NCBI RefSeq assembly: GCF_018402495.1
Contig: NZ_JAGYIU010000003.1
Coordinates: 496,001 to 560,000, forward strand
Direction: 5' to 3'
DNA: 64,000 bases
Source of the DNA: Pseudoalteromonas sp.
GTDB taxonomy: Bacteria; Pseudomonadota; Gammaproteobacteria; Enterobacterales; Alteromonadaceae
The notes under the pieces were generated by a model, which did not search any database, was not told where the DNA came from, and saw only the letters and a program-made list of their open reading frames with translations. The position numbers were made by a program, and so were the translations under genes. Positions 11,201 through 18,834 of the stretch are shown in pieces (the stretch's first letter is position 1; every line of letters begins with the position of its first letter).

Positions 11201-12295
11201 AATTGCCAGCAATAAACAAAATAATGGCGCTAATGCATTCGGGTTACTAAGTAGATTATTTAAGCTGTTGCTTAAATCATGGTTTTGATAGGTAGCTAAA
11301 TTATCTTCCAGCAAATAATCAATCGCTTGGCTTGTGTGGCTTAATTCCCCTAGATTTTTTCGATACCATTTTCGACACGTATTGAGTTGTTTAATATCCG
11401 CTGCGGTCGCACTAATAAATAGACATACAGTATATAGTAATCCGGTGATCTCACTCGGGTAGATGCCTTTGCCAAAATTTTTTCTAAATGCGGTTAAAGC
11501 GCTTTTATATTGTAGCAAAGCAACATCAATACACTCACCCTTGATGGCATTGGTATTTGCTTCATAAAAAGTGGCTAAAACACAGTCTCTTTTATCGTTT
11601 AACAATTCAGCAAAATTATTTTTTTGTAATAATATGGCTAAATTCTCATTCAGATAAATGCGTTTTTTAAGCTCAGTTGCAGGCAATGTTTTGGCAATCA
11701 AATTTGGCCATGCATGCTCACTGGTGAGGTTGAAAAATTGACCGCGGATAAAGTCATCCAAGCAAAGCTGTTGCCATTGCTCAGGTAGGCATTGCCATAA
11801 TTGTTCGCTGTATGGTGATTGCGCTAGCAAGTTAACAAAATGTCTATCAAGCTCAAATGATAAATCACCGGACAGCGGCTTTTTTCCGCTTTCGGCGCGA
11901 TTAATATCATTAAATAGCAGAAGCAAAAAGCGCATGGCTTTATCGTGGTAATAAAGGTTTCTTTTAGACTCGGTTAAAAAAGCATGCAATAAAACGTGCT
12001 GGTGTTTTATAACATTTATAGCAACATAAGCAACAGCGTTAACTGATATATAAAAGCTTGTTCTGTAGGAGAGCTTCGAAATTAAATTTTTAGATTCGAG
12101 GTGGTTAGCGTATTTAGCGACTTCAGCTCGAGAAAACGAATAGCCTTTTTTAATGTGGCGATAAAGACGTGAAGTGACCTGTTCAACAGAGCCCTCATAG
12201 CCGTACGATGAGCCATTTATTATCAGTGCGAGTAAGACACACAGTTGTTTTTGGTCGTCATCAGTTGTGGCGGGCGGCAAAGTGCTTAATGGCAT
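8234..12295 (-). CDS. SNF2-family DNA-dependent ATPase/helicase-like protein
   Basis: This is 1353 residues. The SNF2 ATPase core occupies the C-terminal third: Walker A LADDMGLGKTLQTL near residue 923, the Walker B DEAQ box in VFDEAQAIKN near 1020, SGTPIENHLGELWSLFNFL, and the helicase C-terminal block with SLKAGGTGLNLT and DRAHRLGQTRPVTVYRL near 1290. The N-terminal 850 residues are mostly helical, hydrophobic-Leu and Gln rich, with no SWIM-type Cys/His cluster visible. Proteins of this type translocate on double-stranded DNA and remodel protein-DNA complexes; the specific role is unknown. It is too long and too different at the N-terminus to be RapA. It stands alone, convergent with the ENPP gene and divergent from the benE-like gene. 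Confidence 0.85.
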   Translation of the reverse strand: MPLSTLPPATTDDDQKQLCVLLALIINGSSYGYEGSVEQVTSRLYRHIKKGYSFSRAEVAKYANHLESKNLISKLSYRTSFYISVNAVAYVAINVIKHQHVLLHAFLTESKRNLYYHDKAMRFLLLLFNDINRAESGKKPLSGDLSFELDRHFVNLLAQSPYSEQLWQCLPEQWQQLCLDDFIRGQFFNLTSEHAWPNLIAKTLPATELKKRIYLNENLAILLQKNNFAELLNDKRDCVLATFYEANTNAIKGECIDVALLQYKSALTAFRKNFGKGIYPSEITGLLYTVCLFISATAADIKQLNTCRKWYRKNLGELSHTSQAIDYLLEDNLATYQNHDLSNSLNNLLSNPNALAPLFCLLLAIIKNATDEQVNHLRGDTELLKQLNSAISAHQHWLAEQCQHLINWLSDDTPLPNTGLLQHFTRVPQWQRWLNDISQIDTPTAQQRIIWQLDLTHLDSPLIKAKVQQLNTKGEWTKGRKVNTLELTYNPYQDALTSADRNLIQMLTTNVGFGHHDIRATAAVLHALTGFKDLEDHKGQPLKLIKGEFVIEIAQDTNNCYRLVMQPSISDVNNDFLLTHSHANCYQVFAIDEKQLKLLQLLEQQPNNLTEEKLPQLNAALHVLANEHHISSQRTEFAHINNVRQGLCEFAAVLALTQLGININFYAMPNGVDGPWVEPGMGALTLTHINDDQTNSIVIKRDLKAEQKAFKQLLKNMAGVFADRQSPQHNQIQQQFYLPQDISQAIERLEAAQKAQSLVLSWDETSQNMKVAKSQHLSLNLNDDNDWLSVSGTLSLPSGQVYELQTLLKAPRRGSILEFSQGHSLLLDQRLTKLLNRLEGMQSLDKQNPSDELRIANARALPLHKTIADLGDVTFGESWKTRLAKFEQTIDPTLPAHLVHILRDYQVVGVKWLMQLANWGLNACLADDMGLGKTLQTLTVLHMRSSLGASVVVAPKSVCHNWQVEAERFTPTLNVKIIENAAACADIIATAGKHDLVIVSYGLLPLIGEQLAQCSFATIVFDEAQAIKNPLSLRAKAAFALNGQFKIALSGTPIENHLGELWSLFNFLMPGFLHTLPVFKKRFGNADKNQQQADTLKTLIAPFILRRTKQTVLTELPEKTEINLTFALSEKEQALYEATRLNALEQANQKDSQYISILASLTKLRRACIAPQLLLENSKLPSSKLDTAQAIIEELLENNHQALIFSQFVDVLKLLEKRLQKRGIDYCYLDGSMSTHKRKQQVDKFQAGHAPLFLISLKAGGTGLNLTAADYVLHLDPWWNPAVEQQASDRAHRLGQTRPVTVYRLIAQNTIEEKILQLHEHKQALADKVLAGSGDAGQMSKEQLLALLSNSEM

Positions 12296-12399
12296 AAAAT
12301 TTATAATTAAAGTCGCTAATAATTGCAGCCAGTATAGGTTTCAGCTGAGGGAGTTACAACTAATAAAGAGTGCCCAAAAGGTCGCGATTAGGAGTTGTT

Positions 12400-12425
12400 A
12401 AACTTGAAAGGTCAACAGACCTTAG
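12400..12425 (-). repeat. Solo terminal fragment of the window's MITE family
   Basis: The sequence AACTTGAAAGGTCAACAGAC followed by CTTAG matches the end of the 359-bp element at 26932-27290. Only this end is recognisable. It lies in the 188-bp gap upstream of the benE-like gene. Confidence 0.6.
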
Positions 12426-12483
12426 TTGCAAAGTATAAAGAGGCAAAGTATGTTGTAACGCCAATTTATTAAAAGAGAAAAGT

Positions 12484-13641
12484 ATGGCAGGGACTGATCA
12501 GTTACTTAGTCGCATTATGGCAGGGCTTGTTGCGGTTATTATTGGTTTTTCAAGTTCTATCGCATTGATTTATCAGGTAGTGATCACATTAGGTGGCACA
12601 GCTGAACTCGTGGCAAGCTGGATATTGATGCTAGGGCTAGTAATGGGTATTACGTCGATTGCGTTGTCGCTTTATTACAAGGTGCCTATTTTAATTGCAT
12701 GGTCGACCACCGGTGCTGCGCTACTCATTTCTAGTGCACAAGGGTACAGCCTAAATGAAGCAATCGGTGCTTTTATGCTATCAGCCTTGTTGGTATTGGT
12801 GTCTGGTGTTACGGGGTGGTTTGCAAAAATAATGAACCGCATTCCCAGTGAGTTGGCCTGCGCCATGTTAGCAGGGGTACTCGTTACATTTGGCATTGAT
12901 GTATTTAATTTTATGAACGATATGCCCTTGGTGATTGGTTTAATGGTGGTGGTGTACTTTATTGGCAAGCGCTTTTTTGCTCGTTTTGCAATGCTTAGTG
13001 TGTTGTTAGCGGGTATATTTTTAGCCTGGTATATGGGAAATATTAACCCCAGCGCAGTGTATTGGCAGGCAAGTAGTTTTACTTATATTGCGCCAAGCTT
13101 TAGTTTACAGGCATTTATAAGTATAAGTATTCCTTTGTATATTGTGACTATGACCTCACAAAACTTACCCGGCTTTGCTATTTTAAAGGCACATAACTAT
13201 GAGGCGCCTATATCATCGTCATTAACTGTGACCGGGTTAATAAATTTAGTAACGGCACCATTTGGTACATATTCTATTAATTTAGCAGCTATAACGGCTG
13301 CTATTTGTATGAGCGATGAGGCTGATAAAAATCCCGATAAACGTTACTGGGCGAGCGTTGCCGGCGGCGTGTTTTACATTATTATGGCGTTATGTGCGGC
13401 GATGTTAGTAGCGATTGTAGCAAGCCTGCCACAAGCATTGGTATTAGCATTGGCAGGTATTGCACTGTTTGGTACTATTGCAAATAGTTTGCAACAGTCT
13501 TTACACAGTCCCGAATATACTGAGGCGGCAATTATTACCTTTTTAGTCACTGCCTCAGATTTAACGCTTTGGTCAGTCGGCTCTGCGTGTTGGGGTATCA
13601 TTGCAGGGGCAATTACTTTAATGGTAACCCGTAAGAGCTAA
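12484..13641 (+). CDS. BenE-family benzoate/H+ symporter-like inner-membrane transporter
   Basis: This 385-residue, very hydrophobic protein has about 12 predicted membrane helices. The start (LSRIMAGLVAVIIGFSSSIALIYQ), WSTTGAALL, the LAGVLVTFGIDVF region and NLVTAPFGTYSINLAAITAAIC are typical of the BenE family. Members are annotated as benzoate:proton symporters, but many are found without benzoate catabolic genes, and none are seen here, so the substrate is open. GAGAAAAGT just upstream gives a plausible weak ribosome-binding site. A fragment of the MITE-like repeat lies about 60 bp upstream and could influence expression. Confidence 0.82.
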   Translation: MAGTDQLLSRIMAGLVAVIIGFSSSIALIYQVVITLGGTAELVASWILMLGLVMGITSIALSLYYKVPILIAWSTTGAALLISSAQGYSLNEAIGAFMLSALLVLVSGVTGWFAKIMNRIPSELACAMLAGVLVTFGIDVFNFMNDMPLVIGLMVVVYFIGKRFFARFAMLSVLLAGIFLAWYMGNINPSAVYWQASSFTYIAPSFSLQAFISISIPLYIVTMTSQNLPGFAILKAHNYEAPISSSLTVTGLINLVTAPFGTYSINLAAITAAICMSDEADKNPDKRYWASVAGGVFYIIMALCAAMLVAIVASLPQALVLALAGIALFGTIANSLQQSLHSPEYTEAAIITFLVTASDLTLWSVGSACWGIIAGAITLMVTRKS

Positions 13642-13777
13642 GAGCAGCTTTTAGTTATCAGCCGTCAGAGAAGTGATACAAGATAAAGCGCGAGATAAAC
13701 TCACGCCTACAGGCAACCACCGCGCTTGGCTAATCTTTTGCTGATCGCTTACAGCTAAAACCTAACCGCTGCTCTTC
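13640..13777. repeat. Long-spaced inverted repeat between benE-like gene and hemH
   Basis: AAGAGCAGC at 13640 is the complement of GCTGCTCTT near 13769, and a neighbouring TTTTAG pairs with CTAAAA. The arms enclose most of the intergenic space between two convergent genes. It may act as a weak terminator or be a species-specific intergenic repeat. Confidence 0.4.
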
Positions 13778-13783
13778 CCGTTT

Positions 13784-14803
13784 TTATAGCATTGGTTTTA
13801 ATACATCAAACATGGCGTCTATGTGATCGTCACGGTCGTTTAATGCGGCTATGTAACGGTACTTTTCGCCGCCAGCATGTTCAAAAATCTCTCTGTTTTC
13901 ACCTTCTAATTCTTCAAGCGTTTCGAGGCAGTCGGCGCTAAATGCAGGGCTGATAATAGCCACATCTTTAATGCCTTCACTGGGTAAACTTTCGAGGGTT
14001 GCGTCTGTGTATGGTTTTAGCCATTCAGCTTTACCAAAACGACTTTGGAAAGTGGTAATAACTTTGTCTTTGTCTAGGCCTAACTTTTCAACTACCAAGC
14101 GGGTGGTTTGTTGGCACAAGCAATGATACGGGTCACCATTATCTAAAAACTGTTTAGGCATGCCATGGTACGAAAACACCATTTTTTGTGGCATACCGTG
14201 TTTTTCTAAATCTTCACTAATGCTATTGGCCAGTGACTCAAGATATGCAGCGTTTTTGTGATACCCATTTATAAAGTGTAGCTCTGGCACCCAGCGCCAT
14301 TTTTTTAATACATTAGCCACTGCATCAAACGTTGAGCCTGTGGTTGGGCTTGAATATTGTGGGTAAAGTGGCAATACAATAATGCGGGTTAAGCCTTTAT
14401 CTCTGAGCTCTTCAAGGCCCGCTTCGATGGATGGATTACCATAACGCATTGCCATAACCACTTCGGTATTGGTATAGCCATGTTGTTTTAATAGCGTGTT
14501 TAATTTAAGGCTTTGCTGGCGTGTAATATGGGTAAGCGGCGAGCCGCTTTCGGTCCATATGCTTTTGTATAATTTAGCTGAGCGTTTTGGACGAATGCGT
14601 AAAATAATGCCATGCAAGATGATCATCCAAATAATACGAGGAATTTCAACAATGCGCGGATCAGATAAAAACTCGCGTAAGTAAACACGCAACGCACTTG
14701 CTGTTGGGGCATCGGGACTGCCTAAATTGGTCAGTAATATTCCTGTTTTTTGGTTAAAACGCCCGTCGTGGGGATTGTCGGTAACGGCAGAAAATCGCGA
14801 CAC
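13784..14803 (-). CDS. hemH: Ferrochelatase
   Basis: Ferrochelatase inserts ferrous iron into protoporphyrin IX, the last step of heme synthesis. Recognisable blocks are GILLTNLGSPDAPT near the start, RYGNPSI, PLYPQYSSPTTGS, the catalytic His in FSYHGMP, QSRFGKAEWLKPYTD and the acidic SADCLETLEE motif. The 339-residue length is normal. The start is GTG 14803: AAGGAG lies six bases upstream of it, whereas the TTG at 14818 would place that same AAGGAG inside the coding region. The protein is soluble or peripherally membrane-bound. It is followed by the convergent benE-like gene, so it is probably monocistronic. Confidence 0.96.
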   Translation of the reverse strand: MSRFSAVTDNPHDGRFNQKTGILLTNLGSPDAPTASALRVYLREFLSDPRIVEIPRIIWMIILHGIILRIRPKRSAKLYKSIWTESGSPLTHITRQQSLKLNTLLKQHGYTNTEVVMAMRYGNPSIEAGLEELRDKGLTRIIVLPLYPQYSSPTTGSTFDAVANVLKKWRWVPELHFINGYHKNAAYLESLANSISEDLEKHGMPQKMVFSYHGMPKQFLDNGDPYHCLCQQTTRLVVEKLGLDKDKVITTFQSRFGKAEWLKPYTDATLESLPSEGIKDVAIISPAFSADCLETLEELEGENREIFEHAGGEKYRYIAALNDRDDHIDAMFDVLKPML

Positions 14804-14880
14804 GTTGTGCTCCTTCAAGCAAAGTAATTAGAAGTAACTATTAGGCTTAGTATAACGGATAAAAGAGTATATTAGATCAA

Positions 14881-16218
14881 TCATTTAGCCAATTTAACCA
14901 TAATTCTAAATGGGGTTGGCTTTTTGGCTTCAAGTTGTTGTAGTTTGGCTATCGATTTAGCATTAAAAATATGTTCTTTGGGTAAAAGCATAATACCTGT
15001 ATGACTGTGCATAGCGTTTGCCAGAATCATGTTTTCTTTAAGTTCTTGTGCGCTAATAATTTTTATAGAGCCAATTGAGCTGTCAGAGGCAATGAGTTTA
15101 GCGTGACTGGCTACAAGTGCCTCTACAATGCGCGGGTGATATAAGTTGCCACTTTGATCTTTGATATGAACGAGTGCAAATTCGTGGCGTTTTTTTGTGG
15201 TGAGTAAGGGATCACTTTGCTCGTAACTCTCCCAATAGTCGCGAGAAACACTCAATACCATGGCGCCAATAGGAATATCATTTTTAGCAAGCCCTTTAGG
15301 AATACCATTGCCATTGTAACGTTCAAATTGATGATAAATTGCATCCGATACATCGCTTAAGTGGATTGCGGGCATAAGCATTAATTGCGACATACTTGGG
15401 TGTGTGTAAAACGCTTTTCGCTGAGCTTCGTTGAGTTTGTTAATAGGCTTGTTATAAAGCTCAGGATCCATGGCAAGTAAACCGATTTGAGCCAAATACC
15501 CTGCAATAGGGGCAAGTTCAATGCTTTTTTCAGATATATTGAGGTAGCGTGCAATTTGAGTACATGTACCGGCTATGTTTTCTGCTCGTTTACCATCGAG
15601 GTAAGGGTTTGCATTAATAAAGTTATAGAGTAATTCGACAGTTGATTTATGCTCGTTTTTTTCTCGTTCATTTGCTATTTCAAGTTTTTTCAGCACGCTT
15701 CTGATTTGGTTTGTGCGCTTGTCGACCAGTTGCTCTAAATTACTGTTTAGCTCTTTTAATTGTTGATTTTGTAAATTGACATGTGCTTGTAAAATTTCAT
15801 TTTGCTTTTTTAATCTAAATCTTTCGACCGCTGATTTTATAACACTGATTAAGTGATCATTTTGCCAAGGCTTTTGCACATAAGCATGAATACCGCCTTC
15901 GTTAACGGCGGTGATTGTTGACTCTAAATCTGAGAAACCAGTTAACAGAATACGCTGCGTATCGGGGGCGATTTTTTTTGCTTGAGCTAAAAATTCAGCA
16001 CCACTCATTTGTGGCATACGCATGTCGCTTATTACAACGTCAAATTGTTTTTTTTGCATTTTTTCAAGCGCATCATGACCGCTTGTCGACACATTGACAT
16101 CAAATTTATATTGGCGTAGCAAACGGACTAAAGACTTAAGCACATTCGCTTCATCATCTAAGCATAATATACTGGGCGACTGTTGATTTAGTTTTTTAAT
16201 TCCGTCTATATCTTGCAT
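14881..16218 (-). CDS. Response regulator with degenerate HD-GYP domain
   Basis: 445 residues. A normal receiver occupies about residues 15-130 (LCLDDE, VVISDMRMPQMSG with the phosphoacceptor Asp, LLTGFSD and the KPW lysine). A coiled coil follows (about 135-200), then a region that aligns with HD-GYP domains. There the catalytic residues are altered: LLHDIGK is replaced by GYLAQIGLL, HHERxDGxGYP by HQFERYNGNGIP. Loss of the His-Asp pair and of the GYP motif makes c-di-GMP hydrolysis unlikely. A binding or scaffolding role is an inference. It is divergent from the CheY-CheC-kinase operon across 232 bp and belongs to the same signalling island. Confidence 0.85.
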   Translation of the reverse strand: MQDIDGIKKLNQQSPSILCLDDEANVLKSLVRLLRQYKFDVNVSTSGHDALEKMQKKQFDVVISDMRMPQMSGAEFLAQAKKIAPDTQRILLTGFSDLESTITAVNEGGIHAYVQKPWQNDHLISVIKSAVERFRLKKQNEILQAHVNLQNQQLKELNSNLEQLVDKRTNQIRSVLKKLEIANEREKNEHKSTVELLYNFINANPYLDGKRAENIAGTCTQIARYLNISEKSIELAPIAGYLAQIGLLAMDPELYNKPINKLNEAQRKAFYTHPSMSQLMLMPAIHLSDVSDAIYHQFERYNGNGIPKGLAKNDIPIGAMVLSVSRDYWESYEQSDPLLTTKKRHEFALVHIKDQSGNLYHPRIVEALVASHAKLIASDSSIGSIKIISAQELKENMILANAMHSHTGIMLLPKEHIFNAKSIAKLQQLEAKKPTPFRIMVKLAK

Positions 16219-16450
16219 TACAAAACGCCAATAAAAAAGTCTATGTTTAAATTTAGTCTAAGGGCAGTATGTAAACAACTCTTTTGTTAGGAATTATTAA
16301 TTTTTATTGATTATAAAGTACGACATTGTTGGCTAAATGATTTAATTTTAAAGTTAATGGTCAGGCGGTTATTGCTCAATCGTTCTTTTGCGCAAAACAT
16401 AAAGAGCATCTATATTTTAAAGTAATATTCTTAGCTTATGTGAGAGTCTA

Positions 16451-16816
16451 ATGGCAATACCAATAACAATTGCAGACGATTCAGCGTTGTCTCGAAAAAC
16501 CATTCGCAGAGTGCTCCCAGCTGATTGGGATGTAACCGTTCATGAGGCAAAAAATGGCGTTGAGGCGCTAGAGGCAGTAAACAATGGCTTAGCCGAGGTG
16601 CTATTTTTAGATTTACAAATGCCACAAATGAATGGCTATGAGGTGTTACACGAACTGCATGATAAACATAAAAAAACAATTGTTATTGTTATAAGTGCTG
16701 ATATACAACCCGAAGCGCAGGCGCTGGTTAATTCTTTAGGCGCATTTAGGTTTTTAAAAAAGCCTATATCTGCTGAGGAGCTCAGTGATACGTTACAAGA
16801 GGTTGGATTATTATGA
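16451..16816 (+). CDS. CheY-like single-domain response regulator
   Basis: The 121-residue protein is one receiver domain with acidic pair DD (residues 9-10), phosphoacceptor Asp in VLFLDLQMPQMNG, Ser/Thr switch in IVISAD and conserved Lys in FLKKPIS. It has no output domain, so it must act by protein contact or as a phosphate sink. Its stop overlaps the start of the CheC-like gene (ATGA), indicating translational coupling. Confidence 0.93.
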   Translation: MAIPITIADDSALSRKTIRRVLPADWDVTVHEAKNGVEALEAVNNGLAEVLFLDLQMPQMNGYEVLHELHDKHKKTIVIVISADIQPEAQALVNSLGAFRFLKKPISAEELSDTLQEVGLL

Positions 16817-17388
16817 TTACCCTAAGCGAAGAGGAGCAAGATGCGTTACAAGAAATAATGAATATTTCTATGGGGCAGGCGGCGGATGCACTGGCCCGCT
16901 TAATTCAGACAAAGGTTGCGTTGTCTGTACCGGCTATTGAAGCGTTGTCGCCTGAGGCGTTTCAGGGCATGCTTGAGGGGTTAAAAAGTAGTTGGTCTGC
17001 TAGGCAGTCATTTGTTGGTTCGATTCGGGGTGAGGTTATAACGAGTATTCAAAAAGAAGGGTGTGAAGCCCTTGCCGATATTATGGACTTTGATTTACCT
17101 CTAGATAAAGCGGCAACAGAAGAGCTAGTGCTAGAGGTAACTAATATATTGTCAGGCGCCTGTTTACAAGGTTTTACCAGCCAATTGGAGTTAACCACCC
17201 AGTTAAATATGCCAGCTTTTTATTACCCTGAAAATGCAATAAAAAACATAGATTGGTCATCGGTTTTAGTTATAGAAGTCGACTTTAAAATAGAGCACAT
17301 GAAGTTTGATGCGCGTGTACTTATTGGTCTTAGCGAAGGCTCTATTGAACAAGCGCTCATTCCTATACGCGCCTTACTGGAGGAGTGA
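16813..17388 (+). CDS. CheC/CheX-family receiver phosphatase
   Basis: The 191-residue protein carries both signature ExxN motifs of CheC phosphatases: LQEIMNISMGQAAD near residue 13 and LEVTNILSGACLQG near residue 107. Such proteins dephosphorylate CheY-type receivers. The gene overlaps the CheY-like gene upstream by 4 bp and the kinase gene downstream by 1 bp, so the probable target is the co-encoded receiver. No chemotaxis receptor, CheA or CheW is encoded in the window, so this looks like a stand-alone kinase-receiver-phosphatase module rather than classical chemotaxis. Confidence 0.88.
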   Translation: MITLSEEEQDALQEIMNISMGQAADALARLIQTKVALSVPAIEALSPEAFQGMLEGLKSSWSARQSFVGSIRGEVITSIQKEGCEALADIMDFDLPLDKAATEELVLEVTNILSGACLQGFTSQLELTTQLNMPAFYYPENAIKNIDWSSVLVIEVDFKIEHMKFDARVLIGLSEGSIEQALIPIRALLEE

Positions 17389-18662
17389 TGGACGAGGTAG
17401 AGTTTGAGCGCGTTATACAGCAAATGCCAATGGGTGCTTGTATCATAAATGAACAGTGTATAATCACTTTTACCAACTCTGCTTTTTTTGGAGGGCTAAC
17501 CACCCGAAACGATCATTTAACGGGGCAAAATCTACTCACAATTTTTGCTGAACAAGCACGCTTTTTAAAACGTAAAATAGACAGTGTTTTTGTATTAAAA
17601 AATCCTAGTTTTAGTTACTGGCAACAGCGTCCTCATGTATTTCCCATGCGCAGTACTCGGCCAATCACTGGCGATGAGTCGCAAATGTATCAAAACGTAC
17701 AATTTATGCCTATTATTAATCACAATGGCGATGTAGGCCATGTGTGTATTGTGGTGACAGACGTTACCGCCGAAGCGAGTTATTTTATGCAGCAAACGGC
17801 ATTAAAAAATGAGCTTGAACGTGATCATAAAAAACTTAAGCAATTGCATGATGAACTTAAAACTGCGCAAAAACAAATGCTGCAATCTGAAAAAATGGCG
17901 TCAATTGGTCAATTGGCTGCGGGGGTTGCACATGAAATTAACAACCCTATTGGTTTTGTGCGCTCTAATTTAGAAACGCTCAATGATTACATGGATAAAT
18001 TAATAAAAACGAATGAAACACAAAAAAAAATCATCTCAAAACAAGCCGAACCACGATTTATAGCGCTACTTGACGATGTATACGAAAAAAACGGTATTGC
18101 ATTTATTTGCGAAGATTTACCTGAATTAGTCGAGGAGTCGTTAGAGGGGACTGAGCGGGTACGTAAAATTGTAAATGGGTTACGTGATTTTGCATCACCG
18201 GATAATGAAACTTGGTGCGAAGTGAATTTAAGTGCAGAAATAGGCTCAGCATTAATCGTGCTCGAAAATGAAATAAAATACAAAGCAACAACTGCGGTCA
18301 CCTTACCTGAGGAAGATATTGTTTTTTGGGCAAAGCCCAGTGCCATTAGGCAGTTATTGTTTAATACGATGATCAATGCGCTGCATGCAATGCAACCTAT
18401 GGGGGTGTTAAGTATTGAATGTGGTTATAATAATAAAGATATTTTACTGAGTATATCTGATACAGGGTGTGGCATAGAGCCTGATGATTTGGCGCGAATT
18501 TTTGACCCTTTCTTTACCACCAAAGACGTAGGAAAAGGCACTGGGTTGGGGTTGTCTGAGGTGTATGCTACAGTGCAAGAGCATCAAGGAGAAGTAAACG
18601 TAACAAGTGAACTTGGTAAAGGCACCTGTTTTGAATTTACTTTTAAAGCCGATTTGCGGTAA
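17388..18662 (+). CDS. PAS-domain sensor histidine kinase (cytoplasmic)
   Basis: 424 residues with no membrane segment. An N-terminal PAS-like fold (about 1-130) is followed by a coiled coil, then the HisKA H-box AAGVAHEINNPIGFV near residue 183, the N-box LLFNTMINALHAM, and G-boxes DTGCGIEPDDLARIFDPFFTTKD and GKGTGLGLS. It should phosphorylate the CheY-like protein of the same operon. ATG 17388 is chosen over GTG 17385 because GGAGGAG is better spaced and the TGATG overlap with the CheC gene is typical. Its HisKA and linker strongly resemble those of the broken kinase at 20588-21967, suggesting paralogy. It is intact, unlike its neighbours to the right. Confidence 0.93.
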   Translation: MDEVEFERVIQQMPMGACIINEQCIITFTNSAFFGGLTTRNDHLTGQNLLTIFAEQARFLKRKIDSVFVLKNPSFSYWQQRPHVFPMRSTRPITGDESQMYQNVQFMPIINHNGDVGHVCIVVTDVTAEASYFMQQTALKNELERDHKKLKQLHDELKTAQKQMLQSEKMASIGQLAAGVAHEINNPIGFVRSNLETLNDYMDKLIKTNETQKKIISKQAEPRFIALLDDVYEKNGIAFICEDLPELVEESLEGTERVRKIVNGLRDFASPDNETWCEVNLSAEIGSALIVLENEIKYKATTAVTLPEEDIVFWAKPSAIRQLLFNTMINALHAMQPMGVLSIECGYNNKDILLSISDTGCGIEPDDLARIFDPFFTTKDVGKGTGLGLSEVYATVQEHQGEVNVTSELGKGTCFEFTFKADLR

Positions 18663-18671
18663 TTTTGGTTA

Positions 18672-18783
18672 GGATCTGTTGACCTTTCAAGGTTAAACAG
18701 GCGCTGCCCTTCGGGTCCTGCCTAAGGGCGATTAAACCGCTCCTAGTTTGAACAAATTGTAATCCGCAAAGGTCAACAGGCTC
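18672..18783 (-). repeat. 112-bp internally deleted MITE-like element
   Basis: The left end GGATCTGTTGACCTTTCAAG and right end GCAAAGGTCAACAGGCTC are imperfect inverted repeats. The interior (CAGGCGCTGCCCTTCGGGT, then GGGCGATT, AAACCGCTCCTAGTTTGAAC, AAATTGTAATCCGC) matches the reverse complement of two separated parts of the 359-bp element at 26932-27290. This is therefore an inverted, internally deleted copy. No coding capacity. Confidence 0.85.
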
Positions 18784-18828
18784 TAAAGTTATTCTTTAAA
18801 ATATAACAATAGACTTTTATTCTGTCGG

Positions 18829-18834
18829 ATCTAA
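18829..18834. repeat. Target-site duplication, left copy (ATCTAA)
   Basis: ATCTAA directly precedes the insertion sequence; the identical hexamer is at 20588-20593. Joining the flanks restores the last codons of the disrupted kinase gene (LDPTE then TAA at 18817-18819). Confidence 0.85.
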
